Assembly (NCBI GenBank): GCA_016630905.1
Contig: WBMQ01000003.1
Location: forward strand, 2,046,001-2,110,000
DNA length: 64,000 bases
Direction: 5' to 3'
Source of the DNA: Capillidium heterosporum
Lineage: Eukaryota > Entomophthoromycota > Entomophthoromycetes > Entomophthorales > Capillidiaceae
Below the pieces are notes generated by a model. It ran no database searches. It was not told the DNA's origin and saw nothing but the letters and a program-made list of their open reading frames with translations. Both the position numbers and the translations under genes were made by a program. Each line of letters opens with the position of its first letter. The stretch's first letter is position 1. Shown one piece after another: positions 36,164 to 48,348 of this stretch.

Positions 36164-38295
36164 CGTTCTGAATAAAACTCTTGTGTAGTTCTAAGTTAAG
36201 GAATAAACTTTTGTTATTTGTGCATTGATTTTAGCTACGTGTTTGCGTTTTAAGACCTGCAGTTTTTTTCCAATCTCCAATCATACACAGCCAATAAATT
36301 ACCAATTTCCATCTTTAATAGCTATTTCGGCCAATTTGCAGTTTGCTACTATTTTGATAGTATTACAACTTTTATTAAACTTTGGATATAGCCAAAGCAT
36401 AATATTTCAACCTATAGTATAGATATATAAAACTCCAAATTGAGTTTATAACTTTTAGTTAAATAAGGCTCAAGTTTCCATAGCTATAATGTATAGTTTT
36501 AATATTAAATACTATTTATAAGTATATTTATTATTTACTACTAGATTTTAATTAATTTAGTAAAATATTAAATATATTTAGATAAGAATATATATATTTT
36601 AGGCTAGCATATAAATGTATAATTTAACTTAAAGTTTATTATAATTATAACTTTTATAAACTTTTATTTATTTATAAATTAGTATAGTAGTTACTATTTT
36701 AAAAAAAGTATAATAATTTATTAAAAGCCTTTAAATAATAAATAGTTTGTTTTAGTAAATAATGAATTTTGGACTTGATCAATATAATTAATAAACTGTT
36801 ATATATTAAATAGTATTACTTTTAAAACTTAAACTAAAATAAAAATTCAATTTAATATTAGTATATAGTTAAGATTTCTAAGATTAGATATATTTAGATA
36901 GTCTTTAAAATGGATATATTAAAGTTAAGTAAAATAGTAGAATTATTTATAAAAAATATTTAAAGATAAATAGTTTCTTTTATTATTTATTTTTATAAAG
37001 TACTTCTAAAGAATAAATGATTAATTTATGCTTAAAAGAATTTATAAAAGGATACTTTAAAAAAATATAACTATACCTATTATATTTTTAGAAAATTATA
37101 ATTATAATTTCCACTTTTTATTTAAATTAATATCCTATATTACTTTAAACAGTTATATATATATACTGATAGTAAATTTCAAAGTATATATTATAAGCTC
37201 AAAGTTTAATCCATTTAACTTTTTTACATTAAATGTGCTTGAACTGTATGTATATTTTTAGGCATATGTGTTAATATATAATTCAATATTATTAATTTTC
37301 AACATCTGTCTTCATGCAATATCATAATATAAAAAGCCTACAGAGGACATAAGAGTATCAACATTCTGAAAAGTGAGGTTGCCTTTTCCATTTTGATGGA
37401 TGCTCCAGTTGAAGACTATAAATTTGTGTTTGGAATAGCCAATTGAGTTGGGGTTCTATTAGTTTTTAGGAGAGAATGTTCAGTAAGCCTTGAGTTGTGT
37501 AAAACTGATGCTGTCATTTATAGTTTAGTTTTAGTTTAATCTATGATTTGGAGAGGCTTCCATCTTGGTAAGATTGTCAGTTTAATTCCAAAGCCAGCTA
37601 TAAATTCAAACTTTGATGGGACTAATGTTCTATACAGTCACAAAGACCAGCTTTTAGTTATATTTGCAACTTATTAGTGTTGAAACAAGCTTTGAATGAT
37701 TTATTTTTCGTTTCATCGGATTTACTTGACCTTTCCTAGTAAGTGAATTTACAAATGCAACTTCATCAATAGTTCTTTGTAGCCACAAATACTATATCAA
37801 TAAAAGTAACTTTCAAAGTTGCTATTTGGCAATGTATACAATTTCTAAACCATCTCAAAATGCAGAAAGAAATTCCATAAGTAAAAGAAAGCCTGCATCT
37901 CATCAAGTACATGTAGTGATCAAAGTGGATTTTTGGATATATAAAGCCAGATCCATAAATCAGTCAGACTGAACTTGTTACCTAAACAAATTCAGATACG
38001 TTATAGTACTAATGTATTAAGGGTATGGGCACCTACAGCTTTTACAATAGGTTTCTTGAGTACTGCTACTCTTATTCTTCCCAAGTACAACGTCATCCAT
38101 CAAAGTGAAAAAGTTAAACGATCACGATCGATTTCGTTCATCTCATCTCCTACAACTTATCCTAGCCACACCTAACTAGTGATAGAACTAACTTGTTTGG
38201 ATTATGATGAAAAAATTACTCGAATTATACCCCTATATAAACTAACCAACTTGAAAACTCAAACTCATCTCTCAACTCTATTCAAAGCTAACTAA
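36164..38295. other. intergenic with a very AT-rich block (about 36440-37290)
   Basis: No gene seen. From about 36440 to 37290 almost every word is A/T with scattered AG and TTAAA, a texture shared with the degraded repeats at 54.5-59.7 kb, so it is probably an old RIP-altered mobile element; no intact counterpart is in the window. A 66-codon frame at 37975-38175 lacks an ATG start. Confidence 0.5.
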
Positions 38296-39522
38296 ATGTT
38301 TGCCTTCCTCCAATTTGCCTACCAAGGTATGCGTACCTTCACCAAGCAAGGGTACATCGAAAACTCCAAGTCCTTCCCAGTTCCAGACGAGTTTGAGACT
38401 GCTAACGGTACAGACAAAGTCGTTTTAATATCTGGTAACTCTGAGCTTCCTTATTCAAAAAAGTAATTCCATGTCTTTTGTGTCTAGGTGCCAACAGTGG
38501 TCTAGGGTTATGTGACTGCCTTGGAGCTAGCTAAGAAAGGTAAGCTTTCGTTGACTAACACCATTTGTTTAATTCCAATAGCTAACTTTGCTTATACCAG
38601 GCGTCAAGCTCCATATGCTGAATCGAAACAAAGAAAAAGGTGAAAAAGTACTTGAAAAACTCAAATTGGAAACCAACAATTCCAATATCTACAACCATGT
38701 CGTAGATATGTCCTCCATGAAGAGCATTCAAAGCTTTTACGAATCCTTCAATAACGATTTTAGAGATGAGAACTCGGTTGCAAAATGTGACGTCTTGATC
38801 CACAACGCCGGTATGATTGCCGAAAAGTATACCTTAACCGACGAGGGCATCGAATCCTCCTTTGCCACCAACTTGCTGGGTCACTACTATCTAACTAAAC
38901 TTATGCTACCCAATCTTCAAGTCACCAAGTTCTCAAGAGTGGTAATTCCATCTCCTTTCCGCTCCATCACTGATCCCATTTCGCTTTTGCAACTAGATAT
39001 TCGTCTCTTCAGGTGGTATGTACAACGCCAAGCTAAACTGCCAAGACCCCGAGCTCAACCACACTTGGTTCTTTGATGGCAAATCCAGCTACGCTCAGCA
39101 CAAACGTCAACAAGTTGTGCTGAGCAAGCACCTTGCCAAAACTTTCACCAAAGATACTTCGATCTTGTTTTATAGTATGCATCCGGGCTGGTGTAGGACG
39201 CCTGGTGTTCAAAGGTCGCTACCTACCTTTGATAAGGTTCTAGGAGATAACTACCTGCGGACTTCTTTGAATGGGTGCCGATACTACCTTGTGGTTGGCT
39301 TTGGCCGATAAAGTAGTTGAGTTTAAGGAAGGAGATTTCTTTTTCGGTAAGTATATTTTTTGTTTTTGATATTTTAGAAAGAGGTAAAAGACTAATTAAA
39401 AATTAGATCGCAAGGCGGCAAATCCACACATACCTTACGCTAAGACTGAAGAGGCTCAAGAGGAGGTAGATATATTCTTGGTCAAATGTGAGTCCAGATT
39501 GCAGCAAGCCCTCGAAGTTTAG
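38296..39522 (+). CDS. short-chain dehydrogenase/reductase, DHRS12-like
   Basis: Five exons: 38296-38434, 38488-38539, 38601-38941, 38997-39346 and 39407-39522. The Rossmann fold shows SGANSGLG, the NNAG-type loop as IHNAG, FVSSGGMY and the catalytic YAQHK (YxxxK), then HPGW, as in DHRS12/retinol-dehydrogenase-like oxidoreductases using NAD(P)H. The N-terminus, about 45 residues before the fold, also fits DHRS12 proteins. Two breaks exist, each a GGGT where GGT is expected: at 38505-38507 (after SGLG, before YVTALELAKKG) and at 39273-39275 (before ADTTLWLALADKV). Removing one G at each restores both the family sequence and the phase of the next intron. Substrate unknown. Confidence 0.85.
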
Positions 39523-39807
39523 TATTTTCCAACAGAAAGTGAGTTACGATAAATTACAGTTATTACTTCTGTTTGGAAAGGTCAAGTAAGAAAATAAACT
39601 TTTATAGTTCTATAAAAGTTGAAACTGGTCTATATCTATCTATTAGAATACTTTGAATAAAATTTGAAAAATGAATTACAAATAAACAAAAACTTTACAC
39701 ATTTAAAAATTAAACTTTACTACAGCAAATTCGTTATACCCATCTCCAACATTTGTAAATAAAAGTGACTTTCAAGGTAAGATAAGCCAACCGAACTGAG
39801 CTTTGAC

Positions 39808-42285
39808 TTAAAGCGATACCGGTTCAGTAAAGTTGGAGGGGAAGATCCCCCTCCTTACTATAGGGTTGGGATCATCAGCCCTAGGTTGAATTTCTCCTTC
39901 CCACCACCCATCTAACTGGGTAGCTAACACAGCAACTACCTGCCCCTCGACCAACGAGATTTCCTCGGGAATCTCAGCTTCGTAGTCGTAGATCGCCTTG
40001 ACGTAGAACAAAATAGGTCGGCTGGAATCAGTACGGGTAGTAGGAGTAGGCGTACTTGTGCCGCCTACAGGAGTGGCACTGCCAGGAGTGGCGTTGCTCG
40101 AGGTTGGAGCTTGGGCTTGGGGATTGCCGAGCCCAGGCGTGGTAGGTCGATTCATAACTGATTGGGGGTTGAAGTTGGGATTGGGGGCTGGGCTTTCGCT
40201 GCGTTGCTGAAAGTTAGCGGGACTAGCTTGGCGGTTGGGACTGTCGACATAGGCCGGATTGGAGTTGGTGTTGATGTGGTGGCCTCTATACGTGCTTCCG
40301 TTGGGGGTAGTACCGCCGACAATGTAAGGGGAAGCTTGCTGACTGACGGTACCTTGATTGTTGTAGCTTGGGGTTGCTCTGGCTGGAAGGTGGACGCTGG
40401 TTGGGGTTCTGGCGGCTTCCACTGGAGTAAGTACGTTGGACATGAGCTTGGGCCTGGTGCTGCTGCTGGTGCTGCTGTTGTTGTTGGTTCGAATAGTATT
40501 CGTTACTTGGAGAATCAGGTCGTGAGTTGCTGCCCCTGGATTTGGAGGATGGGGTGCGATTGAACATAGGCGTAGGTCCGCCTTGTTGTATATGACTAGG
40601 ATCTTGAGTGTGGTGAGAGGAAGGTTGGGCAACGGCAGGAGAGGCTGGTACCGAGTAGTTGCCAGCTGGGATACCCTGGCCTGGAGCTTGGTTCCTACCG
40701 ACAGTACGATTCTGCACCGACGACCGTTTGGCGGCTAATATGGGACTGCGGGCAATCGACGCAGTCACATAGTCATTTTGGATCACCTTAGCTGGGCCAG
40801 GGTTGGGGTGTCGAACCATAGATTGGGAAGTTCCCTTGACTGTTAGGGAGTGGATGGGTGGTGGTAATGCTCTTCCCCCTTGTTTACCTCATTACGCAAC
40901 GGTGAACTGCGGTCGGGTTGGCTGAGGATGGCTCGGGTAGGAATTGGTGCGTTCTTCGGGACGGGGTGGGTCGACCGAATGCCTGGACTTGTTGGAATCT
41001 AAGTAGTAGTTAGTTGTGCAAAATCTAAATAAAACTAACCAGGCGCCGAGGAGCTGTTGGCCTTGTTGATGTAAGTGTTGGTTAAAGCTTCGACGTCAGC
41101 CTTGGCATCACACTTCTCAAGTACTATACGTACCTTTTCGAGGGACTACATAGTGTCAATACTAATTTGTATATATTAAAAACCTCAGCGTCAGCAACAC
41201 AGGTGGAGGATAGCACGTTAGTGTACTGCCACAAAATCTTGCGGAAGAAGGAAACTCGGGTGAGTTCAAGGCTTCGGTAGCCGTCGCAGGCTTGCTGGAC
41301 AGTAGTCCAGTAGTTGCGATCGGCCTCATCAAACTTGATTTGACTGAATCGGGCTTCCATATCGGCACCAGGATGTCCCTCTCGTAACCTCTCTTTAGCC
41401 TACCAAAAATTAGATGATTAAGCATATTAAAAGTGGTTACCCTCTCCAAAGCGTAGACACAGTTGCTACGGTTTCGTGATTTTGAAGGGAGAGGACGATT
41501 CAACTTTCGCTTAATGGAGCGGTGGTTTTGGGAGGCCTGTAAAGTAGGCTGCTGAAGTTCAGCTCGGAGTCTCGCAGCGAGTTGGAGGTGTCCAGCTGCT
41601 GTCGTTTCTATTTCCTGCTTTGCGGCATGGAGGGAAGCGCCTAATCCCCTATTTCAAAAGTTTAGTTTTATATCGCATTTTATCAAAACAGATGATGTAA
41701 GTATAAGTCTCTTATTACCATGACTCGGATTCTCCTAAAGGTAGTCTAGCTAGCTGGAGAAGACGATGTCCAAATTCTTCCTCGATTTGAGCTCGCTGTA
41801 AAAAGAATCGTTCCAGCTCGATACATGTGTTCTTGGTCGCCTGGTAACGTGTGTGCCAGGGTGTGGTAGGATCGTTTATTGAATCAATGTCCTCTCCATC
41901 GTAGCTTTCATCTTGAGTATCTGAGTTATAAGTCTCCGAGATGGAGGAGGCTGGGTTTGAGTTGCTGTAGTTATCGGTATAGTTGGAAGCGTAGTTGTAG
42001 CTTTGGTTGGATTTGTAGCTCGAGTTGGGGTGAGGATAGCTGTTATAATTATCCGGTTGCGAATGTTCCTTTTAGAAAGTTTAGATTAGTCTGGATACAA
42101 ATATAAATAGGAATAAAGCTCATTATATATTTAAGAGCATTTGAAATAGCTCAACTAAAACTCACCATTTTAACTTTGATAAGTGGTGGCAAAGTGATGT
42201 CCTTGCTGATCTTTATCCCTGAATTGATGTTGAATGTTGAGTTTTGAGGCGATTGAATAGTTTCCCTTTCCGATAAAGCTAGCAT
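39808..42285 (-). CDS. F-BAR and SH3 domain protein (syndapin/Cdc15-Imp2-like)
   Basis: Membrane-bending adaptor of endocytosis or cytokinesis. Exons on the minus strand begin 42166-42285, 41719-42068, 41441-41648, 41184-41399, 41040-41145 and from 40998 on, with introns of 38-97 bp. After a Ser/Asn/Tyr-rich N-terminus, the F-BAR helices run from WHTRYQATKNTCIELERFF through SFFRKILWQYTNVLSS to LEKCDAKADVEALTNTY. A long Gln/Pro/Ser linker follows and the protein ends in an SH3 domain (YVKAIYDYEAE, GWWEGE, GIFPSNFTEPVSL). Two joins in the linker are uncertain: near 40880-40990 and at 40440-40632, where the frame changes by one. Either extra introns (for example 67 and 85 bp with GT-AG) or indels would do. 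Confidence 0.85.
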
Positions 42286-44532
42286 GGTTAAAATATACAA
42301 ACTTTTGTTAATATCTACGTCTATCAACCTCTAAGTTTAAATGTAAAATAGTTTAAAGAAAGAAAACTGGTAAAGTAAACGCTATTCAACCTCAATCTAA
42401 TAAAATGCTCTAAAGCAACCTGTAATAGACAAGTATAAAAGTACCTTATTGGGTTAATAGTCGACCTTCTTAAATCCCTCGTTGAGTTGAAACTCTTTAA
42501 CGTCTCTGATGCTGCTTAGCTGAAGGAAAGTTTCAAGTTGATGGCTTGAGTAAAAGTGAAAAGTCAATCCCAACGGAATTATTTTCAAGTTTTGATTCTG
42601 ACTAATTGGGTTGGAAACTTGGCTTTGGAAATTTGTCCACAACTACCATTTTCAAAATAACGTAGCTTAGTTTATTCATAGCTATAGGGAAATGGACAGA
42701 GTTTTTTGAAACCAACAGTATTAGCGTTCTTTAGATGGTATGAAATGTTATAAACTTCAATGGTTTAACTAACTTAATATAAAAAGTTTACATGGGATGT
42801 TGGTTTTTAAAATTTTAGCTAACAGCCCAAGAAAATCAAAGGGAAGGTTGTGAGAAAGCCTTTACCAAAAATACAATGAGATTGCTAAAATTTCAAACTG
42901 TATCTACAGGGACTACCGCATTCCTACGTTTACTTTGATCAAGAGGCCAAATATGAGTCAGTTGGCTAAAGTTATCGGTTTCTATTTAATAGAGAAGTCA
43001 ATAGGAAAGGATAAAAGCTAATGAGGTGAGTGTTATATACATGCAGCTACTACTTGAAAGATGCGAGAGTTTGTGCTTTTGTAAATTCTCCAGCTTCGAA
43101 CACTGTTTGTTTGAATGTTAGCAAAGGAAGTTAAGTTAGATGTAGGTGGTTGGACTTAATATGCTTCAAATAAAAGGTTTTATTTGAAAAGTTTAGATTT
43201 GATTTTGTTTATATATGTATTTATCAATAGACTGTAGATTTCAATCAAATCATTTCATCAAATCCATTGATTTACTATCCTTACATCTGCTTTAAGCTTA
43301 TACCTTCTTTTGCATGGTAAGATTATGTTGTAAATGACAAAGATGAACATATTTATTGTATTTTATAGTTTTATTGTTGATAGTACAAACTGGTGTAAAG
43401 AGGACAAGTATATTGGAACTAAAGCCTTATAATAGGTATTTGGAAAATTTATCATCAGTATATATTAACTATTGTTCAAAGGAGTATGTGAATTTTAGGA
43501 TGAATGTGCAGGGAGTTAGTAATAGCGGATATATATTTTTCTGGGAAAATAATATATATAATTGGTTTCATTCTATTGCAAAGGATATCAGTTAAAGATT
43601 GATATGGATGATTGCTATCTATGTTTTCTTATCGATATTTGTTAAAGATTTGTATTGAATGCTATGGCTAGTTTTTTACAAATAAGCCTGTTCAAAGTAT
43701 ATAAATAAATGCTATAAACCCAACATTACTATACTGCTTCTCGACATCTCAACCAATAGTATCCTAACCCTCGGATATTCTTTCACCACCCAACCGGTTA
43801 CCTACCTCGTGCATATGACCACCTATTTTATTGAAAATACCAGCTTAGAACGTTTACCTTCGCCCAACATCTCTAAGTAGCGTCCCCAGGCCGAACCACT
43901 TAAAATGTAAGTCAAAGTGATCACTCCTTCCCGTTTACTGCAAAGTAAATTCGTTCGATACCCAGCTTGGGAAAGTTTCAATTAGTACCATATGTACTTT
44001 GAGGTTCTTGGTAACTCAAGTCGTTTTTTCGATATAGTTTTTCATTTGGGTCAGCTGTTGAAGGCTCTTATTCATTAGATATGTTGAGCTAATAGCTTTA
44101 GCTGCCCCGCAATCTGCAGAACTAAAATGAACTTAGTCTTGAATGTTGGTGTCTTTATTTTGTCCTGGTGATAATTGAAGCTTGGAGAAAATTACCAGTC
44201 GACCGAATTGGGAAACCCAATCTGAGGTTCAGCCAATTATTGAAAATAATGTCGATCGCATCGATTCGATTATTGGTTTACAGTCTACTCCACAACATTT
44301 TCTTTAAGCACTAAACCCACCAGCGTAATCGACTTGATGTAAGGTGCTCGTTTGGTAAGGTGGGTGCATCCTAAATGTCATTAAGCCTACGTGGACTTTC
44401 CTAAATAGTATTTGTATTAAAGTATTTTGGTTTTGAAAGATATATAAAGGATTGGAAAAAGTTCATGTAGAAGCATCAACTCAAACTAACAATAAACCAC
44501 TAATCCAAAACCCAATAATTAATTAATACAGT
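42286..44532. other. intergenic, nothing recognised
   Basis: About 2.2 kb. A 79-codon frame at 43356-43595 has no motif. The 3' end is the promoter of the first secreted-repeat gene. Confidence 0.45.
44441..44450 (+). promoter_or_regulatory. TATA box of secreted repeat gene 1
   Basis: TATATAAAGG about 85 bases before the ATG. The other two family members have TATAAAA at similar distances. Confidence 0.5.
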
Positions 44533-45273
44533 ATGCAGACTTTCCAGTTGATCCTCTCCACAACCTTACTAGCCACCGTCTTGGCTGCCCCTTTCAAACT
44601 TCAAGCTCGTGACTTAACCGAAATCGCCATCCCAAATTTCAAAGTTGGTGAAAACGGTAGCATCGCCAATGTCCATGACTTAAAAGCCAAAGTCAATCAC
44701 AAAGGGGGGCTAGCCCAAGTCGACGTAGCTAAAGTTCAAGTTGGTGAGAATGGTAGCATCGCTGATGTTAGAAATGTACACGCCGATGTACTTCACCATG
44801 GAAGTTTAGCTAATGCACACGTAGATAGGATCAAAGTTGGTGAGGATGGTAGCATCGCTGATGTTAGAAATGTAGATGCTGGTGTACTTCGTCATGAAGG
44901 CTTAGCTGATGCTCACATCGATAGCATCAAAGTTGGTGAGGATGGTAGCATCGCCAGTGTTAGAAATGTAGATGCCGATGTACTTCACCATGGAAGTTTA
45001 GCTAATGCACATGTGGATAGGATCAAAGTTGGTGAGAATGGTAGCATCGCTGATGTCAGAAATGTAGATGCTGGTGTACTTCGTGATGGAAGCTTAGCTG
45101 ATGCCCATGTCGACAGTATTCAAGTTGGTGAGAACGGTAGCATCGCTGATATTAGGGATGTAGACGCCAGAGTACTTCACCGTGGAAACATCGCTGATGC
45201 CAGTGTCGATAGCATTCAAGTTGGTAAGGATGGTAGCATCATTGATGCTAGAGATGTGAAAGCTAAAGTCTAA
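44533..45273 (+). CDS. secreted tandem-repeat protein 1 (novel family)
   Basis: 246 residues without intron. Residues 1-19 are a signal peptide (MQTFQLILSTTLLATVLAA), followed by KLQARD, a possible protease site after Arg. The rest is six and a half copies of a 32-residue unit of the form VGENGSIADVRNVDAG then VLRDGSLADAHVDSIQ. Each unit is two 16-residue halves with the same hydrophobic spacing, as in a beta solenoid. There is no cysteine, and charges alternate. The two family members nearby share the start and the LQARD/LIDV motif. Function unknown; an extracellular structural, adhesive or effector-like role is possible. It lies at the border of the transposon-rich block. Confidence 0.85.
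   Translation: MQTFQLILSTTLLATVLAAPFKLQARDLTEIAIPNFKVGENGSIANVHDLKAKVNHKGGLAQVDVAKVQVGENGSIADVRNVHADVLHHGSLANAHVDRIKVGEDGSIADVRNVDAGVLRHEGLADAHIDSIKVGEDGSIASVRNVDADVLHHGSLANAHVDRIKVGENGSIADVRNVDAGVLRDGSLADAHVDSIQVGENGSIADIRDVDARVLHRGNIADASVDSIQVGKDGSIIDARDVKAKV
44644..45271 (+). repeat. 96-bp in-frame tandem repeat, about 6.5 copies
   Basis: Units begin with GTTGGT at 44644, 44740, 44836, 44932, 45028, 45124 and 45220, all exactly 96 bases apart. Units 2 and 4 (odd-looking HHGSLANAHVDRIK type) and 3 and 5 (DAGVLR type) resemble each other, which suggests that a two-unit (192-bp) block was duplicated. Confidence 0.92.
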
Positions 45274-46223
45274 TTTTACTACTCTTGTAAAGTAGATCAC
45301 CTCGATACTTGATGGTTTAGCTTCATTCAAAAACTTTGGTGCTTAACTCAGCAAATTAATAAAATATCCTAATATATATTTTACTTCCTTTTTAGTTTTA
45401 GTTGTGTACTTCAAAATTTGTATCGACATTATATTCGATTTCTAGATTATAGGCAGTAGCAGCTCGCTCTAAGGCTGTATATCTCGAGGTATTTTCAACA
45501 AAAGGTGCTTCTGCAAAGGATCAGCTGATAGTGAAAGCCACCTACCTAGTACCTTCAAAAGTTAAGTTCGAATAGTAAAGTGCTATCTTGTGTATCAAAT
45601 AACTGGTAGGGAAAGTTCAAATGAAATGAAAGAGAAAAAGGCCCAAATTGAGATTACAAGTAATTAGCGATAAGTTCGTATTTGTGGGTTGAATCGAACT
45701 CTATTGACAATTTTAGCTATGTAGGCTTTTATTTTGAAAGTTAAGGTGCCTAGTACCTTACATATCGATTGCTAGTAGAAGTTGTAACCTCTAACCACCC
45801 TGTATACAAAAATATTTAGATAATGATATAGAGTTGGTGACTTTAATTACCCCACCCATTACCCAGCTAAAATTGAAAGGTTTTTTCGGACCGTCCTACG
45901 ATTTTATATCGGTACTGCTTTGAGTTTAAGGAAGCTAAAAGTCAGCTAAATGGAAATTTTGAACTTCGGCTTGAACCGATGACCTGGATAGTGTACATAG
46001 CGAGTTGGTATTGTTGTAAGTTCAAACTTAGCTCCATAGGTTTAGACATGTTTGGAGTAGTGCAATTAATAAGTTAGTCGGATGGATATTTTAGGCTAGA
46101 TTGGTAAACCTGATGCAAGCTAGGTAGTGTAAAGAAACTAGAGGTGAACAGGGTATAAAAAGACCAGATAAAGGTTTATCAGCTACATCAAACAATTAGA
46201 AAACAGAAATACAACAGTACAGT
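45274..46223. other. spacer between two secreted repeat genes
   Basis: No gene. A TATA box (TATAAAA, 46154-46160) precedes the second gene. Confidence 0.5.
46154..46160 (+). promoter_or_regulatory. TATA box of secreted repeat gene 2
   Basis: TATAAAA, 64 bases before the ATG at 46224. Confidence 0.5.
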
Positions 46224-46685
46224 ATGAAAAGCTTCCAATTCATCTCTTTTTCCACCTTACTAGCTAGTGTACTCGCCACCCCAACCCTCAAACTCCAAGC
46301 CCGGGATCTAATTGACGTCCCCCGATTCCCAATTGGACCTAATGGTAGTTTAGTCGACGCTCAAAACGTTAAAATTACCGTACTTGGTGATGGTGAACTC
46401 GCCCATACCCACGCAGACTTCATCCACATTGGTCCTAACGGCAATCTAGCTAAGATTAAAGAGGTGGATGGGCATGCTCTCAAAGATGGTGAACCAGCCG
46501 ACGCTAAAATCGATCTGGTAACTTCTGGTGAAGATGGTAGTCTAACTAAAGTTGAGAATATCAAGAGTCATGTAGTTGAGGATGGAAAGTTTGTTGATGG
46601 TAGTGTTGATACGATTGCTGCTGATGAAGGTGATAGTTTTTTCAAGGTTGAGGAGGTTAAAGCTGGTTTACCTAACAAGAATTGA
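46224..46685 (+). CDS. secreted repeat protein 2 (same family, diverged)
   Basis: 153 residues without intron. The signal peptide (MKSFQFISFSTLLASVLATP) is followed by LKLQARDLIDVPRF. Units similar to those of gene 1 are still visible but diverged: IGPNGSLVDAQNVKI, VLGDGELAHTHADFIH, IGPNGNLAKIKEVDGH, ALKDGEPADAKIDLV, SGEDGSLTKVENIKSH, VVEDGKFVDGSVDTIA. The 16-residue spacing and the G(S/N)L and V/ID positions are kept. Same orientation as gene 1 and 0.95 kb away, so a tandem duplication is likely. No cysteine. Function unknown. Confidence 0.82.
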   Translation: MKSFQFISFSTLLASVLATPTLKLQARDLIDVPRFPIGPNGSLVDAQNVKITVLGDGELAHTHADFIHIGPNGNLAKIKEVDGHALKDGEPADAKIDLVTSGEDGSLTKVENIKSHVVEDGKFVDGSVDTIAADEGDSFFKVEEVKAGLPNKN

Positions 46686-48280
46686 CCTTAGATTATATGT
46701 AAATGGGTGGCTTAAGTTCAACTGCTGATTGATCTTAGACTCTTCAATAAACTAGACCTTAAATAATTTGAGTTCCTGTCGATATTTGTTCTTTATATTT
46801 AACTTTTTGTATAAACTTTGTAGTTTCTATTTATCACTTTTAAGATATACTTGGTAGCGAAATATACGTATCGATATTTTGACTTTAAAGTTTTACATGG
46901 TATACTTGGAAAATATGGGCTAGAGTACTACATCTACTGAAGCTATTTTACTTGTACTTGAATGTAAGCAACTTCAAAGTTCTATCGGTGTACTTGGGTG
47001 TAGTAATATGGATAATTTCCGCTTGTAAAATTAACAGCTTACAAAGTTGATGTATGCATACTAATTTTTATGATGGATTTCAAAACATGTAGCTTTGTAA
47101 AATGAGTGATGTTTTCATAATAAGTTTGTTTAAATAAAGCATTTAATAAAAATAAATTCGGTTTGAACGCCAAGGAAATCAATATTCACTAGGTTGGCAA
47201 GGTGTCTTAAATATAGCTAGATTAGCTGAGTGAGCTTGAATTGGCAACATCCTTTTTGACTATGAAATCTGAGTTCCTTTTATTATTAAAAGCTTCAATT
47301 TTATCGGATGGAAGATTCAATGTTCAGCTTTAATAATAAATCTCCAAATGTAGCTTTAAAACCTAGTCTTAGCTCACCTTTAAAAGACTAGATGCAGTAG
47401 CTTTATCTAGATCTGGAAAAGTTGATAAACAATAAATAGAACATATATCTCAATTTACTATAGATCAAGTGCATAGGCTATTAAAATGTATATTGATTTT
47501 TCTGGAATAAATAAAGTTTCAAAAGCTACTCAAACAGTTCTTTATTAGTATGGCTAGAGCATCGATAACTTTAAAATTTATATTAGGTAAATGCTTTGTA
47601 TCGTTTTGGCCTTACTTATTATGTAGTTTGTAAAGAACTTATGGTAGAAGTGGTTATATTCGTATGCCTTTAGGTATCTCACAGAGTACCGAACCAAAAG
47701 GAACTAATCCTATCAAATTGATTTAAATTTTTTGAATCGATATATTTCAAGCTTGGAGGAATAGAGATGGGTTAAATTGGGACAGCTGCTCTATTAACTA
47801 ATTTTATTAATATGTTTGATACTTTTGATTTCCTGACATATCTCATCAATTATATTTAGTTGTCAGGAAAGTCCAGTCAGCTTCCCCATCAATGAATAGA
47901 TGTTGTAAATCAGTTCAATTTAAAAAAATAGTCGACTGGATATAATAAACTTGATTTATAAACTGATAAACTACAAAAATTAACAAAATATATTGAAAGA
48001 TATGACATAAGAGTCCACACTATGTTCTGTTTATCTTTACCAACAGTTAAGAAAATAGTTTGGTATGAAAAATCTCCTATTGGCATTTATTTCCATCTTG
48101 ATAGTAAGTATATTAACTACCTCAACCCCAAGCTGGGTTTGTTAAATTTTAGAAAAAGCTGATTAAGCTTTACCTAGTCAATTCTCTCGATCTAATATCA
48201 AGCCCCTACCTTCTCAAGTGCTAAAGATACTTGAGAAAGGTACGGTAGAATTCTCATAAAACAGTAAATTCTCATAAAGG
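46686..48280. other. intergenic, nothing recognised
   Basis: AT-rich stretch between the secreted-repeat genes and the transposon. No frame worth reporting. Confidence 0.45.
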
Positions 48281-48282
48281 TA

Positions 48283-48348
48283 TTACAGAATCAAGTTAAT
48301 TGAAGAAAATCCAAAAACTTTTGAAGAAAGTCATAAATGAAATGAAGA
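48283..48348 (+). repeat. left terminal inverted repeat of the transposon
   Basis: 66 bp, identical to the reverse complement of 52223-52288. Confidence 0.93.

Noticed and set aside
40440-40632. 13-bp micro-introns (also at about 15187 and 27670) as a common mechanism
   Set aside because: GT...AG pairs of length 3n+1 are frequent by chance. The shortest well-supported intron here is 35 bp, and longer introns or indels explain these sites better.
43356-43595. 79-codon plus-strand frame
   Set aside because: Begins without a clear promoter or start context and has no motif.
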